Positions 1 through 7,800 of a DNA stretch of 64,000 nt are shown piece by piece. Position 1 is the first letter of the stretch; each line of letters starts with the position of its first letter. The position numbers and the translations under genes were made by a program. The notes beneath the pieces are model-generated. The model had not been told where the DNA came from, ran no database searches, and saw only the letters and a list, made by a program, of their open reading frames with translations. Source of the DNA: Psychrobacter fulvigenes (GTDB lineage Bacteria > Pseudomonadota > Gammaproteobacteria > Pseudomonadales > Moraxellaceae); contig NZ_CAJGZP010000001.1 in the NCBI RefSeq assembly GCF_904846155.1, forward strand, positions 1,488,001 to 1,552,000, in the 5' to 3' direction.

Positions 1-1016
1 TCCCCATTACGGATATTTACCGTTTGATCTTGATCGCCATGAAACACAATCATAGGCACAAACTTGTGGTTCGGCGCCAGATTTAGAGAGGAGGTGCTGC
101 CTTTGCGCATGGTCATCAATGCAGAGGGTAGGTTGGTCGCACTACGATAAGCCAGACCCGAATGAACGCCAATAGCAGCATACAATTCTGGATAAGTCTC
201 AGCCATAATCACCGCCATAGCAGCGCCAGCAGATAACCCTGCAATATACACCCGTGATGGGTCCACTGCGTAATCTTTGACAACGGATCGAGTCAATTCT
301 GCAAGCCATGCAGGCTCACCTTGACCTTGCTGTTGATCAGTAGGTCTAAACCAGTTCCAACAGCGATTGGGGTTGGCAGAGGCGGGCTGAGAGGGATAGA
401 CAATTAGGCACTGGTGCTCTTCTGCTAATTCATTCATGCGTGTGCCCACGGCAAAATCTTCTGGCGATTGAGTGCAGCCGTGTAGCATAACTATCAAAGG
501 CACTTGTAAGCTTTGCTCTACAGCTTGTGAATAGTTTGAGGGAATATATAGTCTGTAGTCATGACTGCCTTGAGAGGACTTAAATGTACCTTTCAGAAAC
601 TGCGCATTCTCAGGAATAGTCGGCTCAATATGCGTATTAAGTCCAGCGCCGATACCACTTATATCCATAGCTGATGGCAAGTCGAGTTTAAAGTTCTTAA
701 TCTTATCGGTAAGACTTTGTAAACTCTCAGGCAGCTTATTGGATGATTTGCTAGCAAGCTCTTCAGTATTTGCCATATTTTCTTTTTTTACAGACTTCAC
801 TTTTTCTGTAGGCTTTGCTTTTTTTGTGGTTGCGCTATCTTGTAGCGTGGGTCTATCAGGCGTTACATCTTTCATCGTGTTGGCATTACTGGTGTTGTCA
901 GTAGTATTGCTGTCTGATACGTTGCCGCTTAAGTTATTTTGAATGAGGGTAGTGGCCTCTTTTAATCGGCCTGATTTCATCAGTTCCATCGCCTCTTTAA
1001 GATGTGGCGGTGTCAT
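1..1016 (-). CDS. PHB depolymerase-family esterase (3' end outside window)
   Basis: Predicted intracellular alpha/beta-hydrolase of the short-chain polyhydroxyalkanoate depolymerase / feruloyl-esterase-like family. The first 338 codons are visible and the C-terminus lies beyond base 1. A variable Thr/Asn/Lys-rich N-terminal part (about residues 30-130) is followed by the hydrolase core: HGCTQS oxyanion region near 179-184 and the nucleophile motif GLSAG at 260-264 (Ser262). No signal peptide is visible. The ATG at 1016 has no Shine-Dalgarno sequence. An ATG at 1038 with an upstream GGAAAA reads only six codons to TAA, but would join this frame if one T of AAAATTTT were absent, so the true start may be 1038 (see findings). 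It lies 55-78 bases behind the ribbon-helix-helix gene on the same strand, which suggests an operon. The family call is firm; the substrate is not known. Confidence 0.8.
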   Translation of the reverse strand, partial: MTPPHLKEAMELMKSGRLKEATTLIQNNLSGNVSDSNTTDNTSNANTMKDVTPDRPTLQDSATTKKAKPTEKVKSVKKENMANTEELASKSSNKLPESLQSLTDKIKNFKLDLPSAMDISGIGAGLNTHIEPTIPENAQFLKGTFKSSQGSHDYRLYIPSNYSQAVEQSLQVPLIVMLHGCTQSPEDFAVGTRMNELAEEHQCLIVYPSQPASANPNRCWNWFRPTDQQQGQGEPAWLAELTRSVVKDYAVDPSRVYIAGLSAGAAMAVIMAETYPELYAAIGVHSGLAYRSATNLPSALMTMRKGSTSSLNLAPNHKFVPMIVFHGDQDQTVNIRNG

Positions 1017-1093
1017 ATTAAATTTTGAAAAATCCATGGGGTGTTTTCCGTTATATGTCTATAAATTTTGAGGGTAATTGTCAAAGCAGATGC

Positions 1094-1516
1094 TTAGCTC
1101 ATTTTGTTGGCCAATACGGCTTTTATCTCTGGGCTTGCCTGAAGCACGCCTAATACGGTAATGCTTTCGATCGTGGCCTCCACAAGCTCTGGTGTCACGT
1201 CAGCAGCGATGGTCGCCAGACCCAATACTTGAATGTGTAGTTTTTCATTACGCTCTTGCACCGCTTCAAGATCGGCGCGGGTGTAATGACGTAAGCCTAA
1301 CTCTAAGGTTTTACGAGCAACGGTTTGACGTACCACATCAGCATGGGTGGTAAGCTGATTGCGTATCGCCGTGCGGATAAAGTCGGTGCGATTAGAATAA
1401 AAGCCTTCTTGCACCATCAAATCTACTTGCCCAAGATCGACGTAACCTAGATTGATAGTGACCTTTTCTGTCTCGCCTGCGCGGGTGCGAATAGGCGTTG
1501 TATTCTTGCTTGTCAT
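1094..1516 (-). CDS. Ribbon-helix-helix (CopG/Arc-like) transcriptional regulator
   Basis: A 140-residue protein with an N-terminal RHH DNA-binding segment: a beta strand (EKVTINLG) followed by two helices with the typical EGFYSNRTDFIRTAIRNQL pattern. The longer C-terminal part is mostly helical and I do not recognise it. The ATG at 1516 is chosen because AAGGAA sits 8 bases upstream. A longer frame from 1564 would put its first codons over a TATAAT hexamer and an operator-like palindrome. The gene directly precedes the PHB-depolymerase-type esterase, so it may control that gene and itself. Family assignment is by pattern; the regulatory role is inferred. Confidence 0.75.
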   Translation of the reverse strand: MTSKNTTPIRTRAGETEKVTINLGYVDLGQVDLMVQEGFYSNRTDFIRTAIRNQLTTHADVVRQTVARKTLELGLRHYTRADLEAVQERNEKLHIQVLGLATIAADVTPELVEATIESITVLGVLQASPEIKAVLANKMS

Positions 1517-1553
1517 CGAATGTTCCTTATAAGAAAACCTCTGATTGCTGGTA

Positions 1554-1586
1554 TTATACTCCAAATAGAATCCATGTGGAGTATAA
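1554..1586. promoter_or_regulatory. Perfect 10-bp inverted repeat, likely operator of the RHH gene
   Basis: TTATACTCCA at 1554-1563 and its exact reverse complement TGGAGTATAA at 1577-1586 are separated by 13 bases. The left arm overlaps a minus-strand TATAAT (1558-1553) located about 40 bases upstream of the preferred start of the RHH gene. RHH repressors bind such palindromes as dimer pairs, so autoregulation is a natural inference. No convincing -35 box was seen. Confidence 0.6.
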
Positions 1587-1769
1587 ATAGTGGTTTTTAA
1601 TAAAAATTAACATGAACGGCTTAAAATACTTTTAAATTTGCAGATCATTAACAACCTCGTATGCAAAAAAATCGGCAACACACCGAAGTATGTTGCCGAT
1701 AGGTATATTGTTGCCAAGCTCTCAATCAATTAAAAGATTAAGTACTGAATCAAGAGTTAAAACATTTAA

Positions 1770-3563
1770 TTAAAAGGCAAACTGATCAACATCCATGCTC
1801 ATGTACGGCTCAACACCCGTGCTGATACGCTGTACGTGGGTAGTAGTACGTGGCAGCAGTTTGGCAAAGTAGAACTGCGCCGTTTTGATCTTGGCATCAT
1901 AAAATGCTTTTTCGCCGCGACCTTCTTTTATGGCTGTCTGAGCGACCAACGCCATACGTGCCCATAAGTAGGCGAGGGTGACGTAACCACTGAAGTACAT
2001 GTAATCAACGGCAGCGCCGCCTACAGCGTCAGGGTTTTCAGTGGCTTGCATGCTGATACGTGCGGTCAGATCGCCCCATTCTTTTAGATGCTTGGCAAGT
2101 GGGCGAATAAACTGACCCATCTCATCATTGTCTATGTTTTCTTCACAGAAGGCTTCGATGATATTGACAAAGTTTGCCAGCATCTTACCTTGTGAGCCCA
2201 AAACCTTGCGACCTAATAAGTCCAGCGCTTGAATCTCAGTCGTACCTTCGTATAAGCAAGCAATGCGTGTATCACGTACGTTTTGCTCCATGCCCCATTC
2301 ACTGATAAAGCCATGACCACCATATACTTGTACACCATGGTTCGCGGCCTCAAGACCAGTTTCAGTCAAGAAAGCCTTGGCAATTGGTGTCAATAGTGAC
2401 AGCATTTGGTCAGCGAACTTCAGCTCGTCGCCTTCGCCTTTTGCGACGGTATCGGCAAAGTGTGAAAGGTAGTAAACCAACGCGCGGCCACCTTCAGCAA
2501 AGGCTTTTTCGGTCAATAGCATATTACGGACTGCTGGATGTACGATGATAGGGTCGGCGACTTTATCTGGCGCTTTGACACCTGATAGTGAGCGCATGGC
2601 CAGACGTTCTTTAGCATAAGTCAATGAGCCTTGGAACGCGTACTCTGCAGCCGTTAGACCTTGAACAGCAGTACCGATACGGGCGACGTTCATAAAGGTA
2701 AACATGCACTGTAGACCACGGTTTTCAGGGCCAATCAAATAACCTGTTGCACCATCGAAGTTCATCACACAAGTCGCAGAGGCTTTAATGCCCATTTTGT
2801 GCTCAATAGAGCCACAGGTAACTTGGTTGTTTTCGCCTAAGCTATTGTCTTCGTTGACCATCACTTTTGGTACGATAAATAGTGAGATACCTTTTGTGCC
2901 AGCAGGAGCGCCAGGCAGGCGAGCCAAACAAATATGAATGATGTTTTCTGCCAGATCATGCTCGCCCGCTGAAATAAAGATTTTTTGACCAGTGATGCTA
3001 TAGGTGCCATCATCATTAGGCTCTGCTTTGGTACGGATGATACCTAAGTCAGAGCCTGCATGTGCTTCAGTCAGACACATGGTGCCAGACCATTCGCCCG
3101 TGACCATTTTTTCTAAATAAGTGTCTTTTTGCGCATCAGTGCCATGATGTTCAATGGTTTGAATAGCGCCATGTGACAGACCAGGGTACATAGAGAATGA
3201 CCAGTTGGCAGTACCGACCATCTCATTGATGACAGTAGACAATGAGAACGGCATGTTTTGACCGCCGAACGCTTCCTCTGCAGTCAAGGCAGGAAACCCA
3301 AGCTCACAATATTGCTTGTAGGCTTCTTTAAAGCCTTTAGGAGTCGTAACTTTGCCATTGTCAAACTGACAGCCTTCAGCATCGCCGCTTTGATTTAAGG
3401 GAGACAGCTCATTTTCAGCAAAGCTTGCAGCCATCTCAAATAGGCTGTCCATCAATTCACGGTCGGCCTCTTGAAACTTTGGCAGACGCTTGTAATGGCT
3501 TTCGCTGTCAAGTAACTCATGCATCACAAACTGGATATCACGTAGGGGAGCTTTGTACTGCAT
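1770..3563 (-). CDS. Acyl-CoA dehydrogenase with extra C-terminal domain (DmdC/FadE-type)
   Basis: FAD-dependent acyl-CoA dehydrogenase of 597 residues, about 200 longer than the classical family, matching the subgroup with an acyl-CoA dehydrogenase C-terminal extension that includes DmdC-like enzymes. Visible features are the flavin/substrate segment CLTEAHAGSDLG near residue 163, YGGHGFISEWGMEQNVRD near 415, and the YEGTTEIQ motif at 438-445, whose Glu439 is the expected catalytic base. It would oxidise an acyl-CoA to a 2-enoyl-CoA in beta-oxidation-like metabolism and pass electrons to ETF. It is monocistronic as far as can be seen. Its upstream region carries two copies of a 10-bp operator-like word. 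Substrate chain length cannot be read from the sequence. Confidence 0.88.
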   Translation of the reverse strand: MQYKAPLRDIQFVMHELLDSESHYKRLPKFQEADRELMDSLFEMAASFAENELSPLNQSGDAEGCQFDNGKVTTPKGFKEAYKQYCELGFPALTAEEAFGGQNMPFSLSTVINEMVGTANWSFSMYPGLSHGAIQTIEHHGTDAQKDTYLEKMVTGEWSGTMCLTEAHAGSDLGIIRTKAEPNDDGTYSITGQKIFISAGEHDLAENIIHICLARLPGAPAGTKGISLFIVPKVMVNEDNSLGENNQVTCGSIEHKMGIKASATCVMNFDGATGYLIGPENRGLQCMFTFMNVARIGTAVQGLTAAEYAFQGSLTYAKERLAMRSLSGVKAPDKVADPIIVHPAVRNMLLTEKAFAEGGRALVYYLSHFADTVAKGEGDELKFADQMLSLLTPIAKAFLTETGLEAANHGVQVYGGHGFISEWGMEQNVRDTRIACLYEGTTEIQALDLLGRKVLGSQGKMLANFVNIIEAFCEENIDNDEMGQFIRPLAKHLKEWGDLTARISMQATENPDAVGGAAVDYMYFSGYVTLAYLWARMALVAQTAIKEGRGEKAFYDAKIKTAQFYFAKLLPRTTTHVQRISTGVEPYMSMDVDQFAF

Positions 3564-3986
3564 AACTTTCTGTCCTTTTTTGGGATATGACCGACAACGA
3601 CGGCATAGCTAAATGTATGACTGTCTGCGTTGTTTATAGTTTTCTGATGCCAGATTATCCATAGTTTTTATAGATAATGACATCGGTCATATGGAGTAAC
3701 GTTGAGAAGAGATAAAAGAATTATGACTGTATTCGTAATTCGTAGATTCATGACAAAAGATAGGCTTTCACTAAGAATTATACAAGTTTAGTCATAATAC
3801 TGATAAGTCATGAACCCTTCTTGCATCCTTATTCGATCAACGTTGTAGGACAAAAAACCACTTTAGAATATTGTAATGAGGAGAGAGATATGAGGAATGA
3901 CAGGCATTAAATGAAGTCGTAACAATAGGGCTGTTATAAAAGATAAATCACATAAATGGCTATCAAGCTATCTATTTTCTAAGTAT
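3564..3986. other. Intergenic region with paired operator-like words upstream of the acyl-CoA dehydrogenase
   Basis: This 423-bp gap separates the acyl-CoA dehydrogenase start from the end of the GGDEF/EAL gene, both on the minus strand. ATATGACCGA (3585-3594, plus strand) recurs inverted at 3683-3692, where it is part of the palindrome ATGACATCGGTCAT (3677-3690). These may be sites for a TetR-like regulator of the dehydrogenase. No RNA gene or convincing small ORF was seen in the rest. Confidence 0.4.
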
Positions 3987-5684
3987 CTATTTGCTAAGAA
4001 GGGATTCAGTCAGCAGTGTGGTTGCCAGCTCAGCGGCAACAGGCCGGCCAAACCAGTAGCCCTGACCATACTTGCTACCCATTTGTAATAACAAATCACG
4101 TTGTTGTTCAGTTTCGATGCCTTCAGCGATGGCGCTCATGTCGAGAGCCGTAGCCAAATCTAAGATGCATTGCACGATGGCTTGTTGAGTGCGGTTATGA
4201 GCGATTTCAGAAATAAAGCTTCTATCGACTTTAATAAAATCAAAAGGGTATTCCTGCAGATAGCTCAATGACGCATAGCCAGTACCAAAGTCATCGAGTG
4301 CCAAGCAGACTCCCAACTCTTTGAGTGCAATCAGCTGCTGTTTAATATTGGCATGGCGCAGCATTAAAGAGGATTCGGTGACCTCAATGTGTAGCTGATA
4401 AGGATGGATAGGGTAGCGATCAAAGAGTTGACTGACAAAGCCAAAGAATTCAGGATGGCGAAATTCAGCCGCATCGGCATTGATGCTGACATATTGGGTA
4501 AAGCCCATGTCTTGCCAAATAGACAGTTGCTCGGCTATTTGCAGTGCCATTTGACAAAACAGCTCAAACGACATTTTATGTCTGATAATAGCGTCGATAA
4601 ATTTTTTTGGCGAAAGCAGGCCGCGGCTAGGATGTCGCCAACGTACCAATGCCTCAAAGCCTGTGATTGCTCCAGTACTTAACTCGATTTTGGGCTGATA
4701 GTATGGCTCAAATTGATTGTCATTGATTGCTTTGCGCAGCTCAGACTCAAGTTGTAAGTTATCTATTGCTATATAGTTCATCTTATCGCTATACCGACAG
4801 ATACCGCGACCACCTTGCTGCTTAATATAATGTAGGGCTTTTTCAGCTTTATTTACCAAGTTGGTTACTTGGTTGCCGTCTTGAGGATAGTAGCTCACTC
4901 CAATAGATATCTGCAGATAGATATCCTTACCTTTTACTTTAAAGGGCCGTTCACACATTTGCAAAATACTGTCAAGCTCACTACAGATCATATCGGTATC
5001 TTTACACTCAAACAGCAAGCCAAAGTCATCACCGCCAAAATGGGCAAAGCAGTGTAATTTTTTGAGCTCTAAACTATTGACCCGACCGACAAACTCTATC
5101 ATAAGATTGTTGACCAATTCTTGGCCAAGGCTATTGGTAAGCGTACGATAGCGATCTATATTGGCTCGAGCGATGACTAATTGTTGCTCAGTGGTTGTTA
5201 ATAAATCGTGGCTATGACTCAAAAATACTTTGCGATTGGCTAAGCCTGTCAACTGATTGTAATTGAGTAAATGGGTCAGTTGCTGTCGGTCTTTGACAGC
5301 TGATGAGATGTCACGAATGATAGCAAAATAATAGGTGGTTGCCTCAATACACGTTCTATTGAAGGCTATATAACAGTTGATCTTTTGACCATAACGAGAG
5401 GCTAAAACAAATTCATTTTCATAGAAACCATTACTGTCTAGGCGATTGGTAATATGTCTTAAGAGAGCGGCTTCCTTTTCTGACAAAAACTCAGCAGCAT
5501 ATATACCCAAAGGCCGGCCAAGCAAAAACGCCTCGTCATAACCGAGCATATCCTCGTAGGCAGCATTGATGGCTAGATAGCGCAGTTCAGCATCTAGAAT
5601 AAATATAGCATCGTCAAGGCGTTCACATAGTTTAGAGAGCAGCTGTTGCTTGATGGGTAATGATATTTGTTTAAAAGTGCTCAT
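3987..5684 (-). CDS. PAS-GGDEF-EAL cyclic-di-GMP protein, probable phosphodiesterase
   Basis: A cytosolic protein of 565 residues (569 if an upstream TTG at 5696 is used). An N-terminal PAS-like sensor (about 20-130) is followed by a GGDEF domain (about 140-300) and an EAL domain (about 310-560). The GGDEF signature is GGDDF near residue 217, so the third acidic position is changed and cyclase activity may be lost. The EAL domain looks complete: EALVRW near 344, the Asn in SINADAAEF, EVTESSL, DDFGTGYASL, IKVDRSFI, AEGIET and QGYWFGRP are all present. It is therefore likely a c-di-GMP phosphodiesterase, perhaps with the GGDEF half as a GTP-sensing module. No transmembrane segment is seen. Neither candidate start has a strong ribosome binding site. 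Confidence 0.88.
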   Translation of the reverse strand: MSTFKQISLPIKQQLLSKLCERLDDAIFILDAELRYLAINAAYEDMLGYDEAFLLGRPLGIYAAEFLSEKEAALLRHITNRLDSNGFYENEFVLASRYGQKINCYIAFNRTCIEATTYYFAIIRDISSAVKDRQQLTHLLNYNQLTGLANRKVFLSHSHDLLTTTEQQLVIARANIDRYRTLTNSLGQELVNNLMIEFVGRVNSLELKKLHCFAHFGGDDFGLLFECKDTDMICSELDSILQMCERPFKVKGKDIYLQISIGVSYYPQDGNQVTNLVNKAEKALHYIKQQGGRGICRYSDKMNYIAIDNLQLESELRKAINDNQFEPYYQPKIELSTGAITGFEALVRWRHPSRGLLSPKKFIDAIIRHKMSFELFCQMALQIAEQLSIWQDMGFTQYVSINADAAEFRHPEFFGFVSQLFDRYPIHPYQLHIEVTESSLMLRHANIKQQLIALKELGVCLALDDFGTGYASLSYLQEYPFDFIKVDRSFISEIAHNRTQQAIVQCILDLATALDMSAIAEGIETEQQRDLLLQMGSKYGQGYWFGRPVAAELATTLLTESLLSK

Positions 5685-5762
5685 GACTATGCTCAAGGGT
5701 AAAAATACAGTGGATAAATAAAAGTTAAATAGATAGTGATTTTTAAGGGTGATAAAAGCCTA

Positions 5763-6722
5763 TCAGTGGTTATGTTGCAATTGATAAAGTGCATCAAGGG
5801 TGGCTAAAGCAACCACCGGTGCCGTTTCAGTCCGCAAAACCCTTGACCCAATTTGCCAAGGTGCAAAACCAACGGCCTCGGCTTGTTTACATTCATCGTC
5901 GCTGAGCCCGCCTTCAGGGCCAATTAATAGCTCAATAAAAGGCGAGTCCTGCTTTAATACCGTTAATAACGACTTAGGCATAGCAGGCTGTCCAGCTGCT
6001 GGTACGCTCATTTGCAGGCGCATATCTGCTGGTTGCTGTAACACTTGATAATAAGCATCCTGACTTAACGCTGCCATGATAGGGCTGACTGATATGCTGC
6101 TAATAGTCTGGTTGTCGTTATTATCGTTGTTACTAGCGTTTTTATTATCATCGCTCTGATTAATAATCATGCTATCAGTTTCTGTTTTTTTGCTCTTTAA
6201 CCATTGCGAGACAGGCTGCGGCGCAAGAATAAGCGGTGGCCGATTGAGTCCGCACTGCTCACAGGCAGCGATGGCCACTTGCTGCCAATGGAGAAGTTTC
6301 TTATCCACTTGCGCAGCTTTTAGGTTGACCTCACCATGGTGGCTGCTGAGAAGTTGGATGGCGGTTACTCCAAGCTCAGTGGCTTTTTGAATCGCATAAT
6401 CCATACGCTCACCGCGACTCATGACCAGCCCTATGTTGCTGATAATAGGTGCGGCGCGATCATCGCTTAGATGAGCAAGTAAAGTGACAGTGGCCTGTTT
6501 TTTACTGATTTCTTGTAGCTGTACTTGATATTCACCGCCAAAGCCGTCGAATAAAATACCTTTATCACCGACATTTGCGCGGAGTACACGGCACCAGTGA
6601 TGCACGATGCTCTCTGTTAAAGCGACGCTTTTACCAATGGCTAAGCGGCTAAGTCTAGGATTATCAGTAGTGTTAGTGTTGCTTGTAGTTTCATTATTTG
6701 TTGCATAAAAAAAACGTCGCAC
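5763..6722 (-). CDS. rsmE: 16S rRNA (uracil1498-N3)-methyltransferase
   Basis: SPOUT-family methyltransferase that methylates U1498 of 16S rRNA. The C-terminal knot motifs are present: IGPEGGLSDDE near residue 267 and IGSRVLRTETAP near 291. At 319 residues it is roughly 75 longer than E. coli RsmE. Much of the excess is a low-complexity Asn/Asp-rich insertion at about 177-206 plus following sequence, between the N-terminal RNA-binding part and the catalytic knot. The start is GTG (6722-6720) with an AGGA about 11 bases upstream. It lies downstream of metF but behind that gene's terminator, so it is probably transcribed separately. Confidence 0.93.
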   Translation of the reverse strand: MRRFFYATNNETTSNTNTTDNPRLSRLAIGKSVALTESIVHHWCRVLRANVGDKGILFDGFGGEYQVQLQEISKKQATVTLLAHLSDDRAAPIISNIGLVMSRGERMDYAIQKATELGVTAIQLLSSHHGEVNLKAAQVDKKLLHWQQVAIAACEQCGLNRPPLILAPQPVSQWLKSKKTETDSMIINQSDDNKNASNNDNNDNQTISSISVSPIMAALSQDAYYQVLQQPADMRLQMSVPAAGQPAMPKSLLTVLKQDSPFIELLIGPEGGLSDDECKQAEAVGFAPWQIGSRVLRTETAPVVALATLDALYQLQHNH

Positions 6723-6882
6723 AGTTTTTCAGTCCTATAGTCCGAACAATAATCCGTTTAAATATATTAGCAGAATATTCATTGAGTAGGTAAAAGTATT
6801 GTTATTCTTATCAAAATACTTCGCCCATTGCTCATTGTTATTGTTTTTAAGAAAGTGGTTTTGATAAAAAAGCATCAGCAAT

Positions 6883-6912
6883 AAAAAAACTGGCACTCCT
6901 AAGAGCGCCAGT
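6883..6912 (-). terminator. Intrinsic terminator after metF
   Basis: A 10-bp stem (6889-6898 with 6903-6912, one G-U pair) with a 4-base loop is followed on the minus strand by six U residues (6888-6883). It lies 27 bases after the metF stop and ends the ahcY-metF operon. Confidence 0.85.
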
Positions 6913-6938
6913 CGTTTAGAAATAAACACACGTGTCGT

Positions 6939-7787
6939 TTAGCCAGTCAATCCCAAGGCTTCAACCAAACGTTTATTTGGCTCAACCTTATTCATGCTAT
7001 AAAAATGCATGGCAGGGACGCCCTCAGAGATTAAACGCTCACATAAGCGATAGACGACATCAAAGCCAAACTCGCGAATGGCGGTGCGGTCATCGCCGAA
7101 ATCAGCCAGTTGCTTACGCACATAACGCGGGATATCAGCGCCACAGCTATCAGCAAAGCGTACGAGATTGCTAAAGTTGGTAATCGGCATGATACCCGCT
7201 ACCAATGGCTGCGCAACGGTATCGATACCGCGGCCTTCTAAGGCATCACGCAAATACAAGTAACTATCTGCGTTATAGAAGAACTGGGTGATTGATGAGT
7301 TTGCACCCGCTTGGTACTTATTGACTAGGTTGTCGATATCAGACTCAAAGCTACGCGCTTGTGGATGCATTTCAGGGTACGCAGCGACTTCGATACGGAA
7401 GTGATCACCTGAGTGTTCGCGAATGAACTTCACCAAGTCTAAGGCAAACGGTAGTTCACCCATGCCGACCTGACCTGATGGCAAATCACCACGAAGTGCT
7501 ACTAAGCGCTTAATGCCCAAGCTCTTGTAAAGATCGAGCAACTCAGCGATTTCACTTTTGTCATCACCAATACAAGACATATGCGGCGCAATTTCAGTCT
7601 CACCGCGCGCGCACAATGCTTGTACGATATCTAGGGTGCGGCTACGAGTTGAGCCGCCCGCACCGTAGGTCACCGAAAAGTACGAAGGTGACAGCGTATT
7701 TAGCTCATCGTAAGTGCTGAGTAGCTTTTCGTGCCCTTGCTCGGTTTTGGCTGGAAAAAACTCAAAAGAGAAAGCAGGCTTACTCAC
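6939..7787 (-). CDS. metF: Methylenetetrahydrofolate reductase
   Basis: FAD-dependent reductase converting 5,10-methylene-THF to 5-methyl-THF, the methyl donor for methionine synthesis. It starts at GTG 7787, giving 282 residues (VSKPAFSFEFFPAK). This start is chosen because AGAGGAG lies 8 bases upstream, and any earlier start would overlap the end of ahcY. Family landmarks are FEFFPAK at the N-terminus, SVTYGAGGSTR, LVALRGDLP, and the substrate loop ITQFFYNADSYL. The GTG is 13 bases after the ahcY stop, so the two genes form a tight operon linking regeneration of homocysteine to supply of the methyl group. Confidence 0.95.
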   Translation of the reverse strand: MSKPAFSFEFFPAKTEQGHEKLLSTYDELNTLSPSYFSVTYGAGGSTRSRTLDIVQALCARGETEIAPHMSCIGDDKSEIAELLDLYKSLGIKRLVALRGDLPSGQVGMGELPFALDLVKFIREHSGDHFRIEVAAYPEMHPQARSFESDIDNLVNKYQAGANSSITQFFYNADSYLYLRDALEGRGIDTVAQPLVAGIMPITNFSNLVRFADSCGADIPRYVRKQLADFGDDRTAIREFGFDVVYRLCERLISEGVPAMHFYSMNKVEPNKRLVEALGLTG

Positions 7788-7800
7788 AGTCTGACTCCTC

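Noticed and set aside
739..942. 67-residue Phe/Val-rich ORF on the plus strand
   Set aside because: It is the complement of the Lys/Thr-rich linker of the esterase gene; low complexity and no context.
5685..5696. TTG at 5696 as start of the GGDEF/EAL gene
   Set aside because: An ATG four codons later gives the same protein, and neither has a strong ribosome site; ATG is preferred.
6735..6929. 64-residue hydrophobic ORF on the minus strand between rsmE and metF
   Set aside because: It uses a GTG start with no ribosome site, and its first 15 codons lie over the metF terminator stem and U run.
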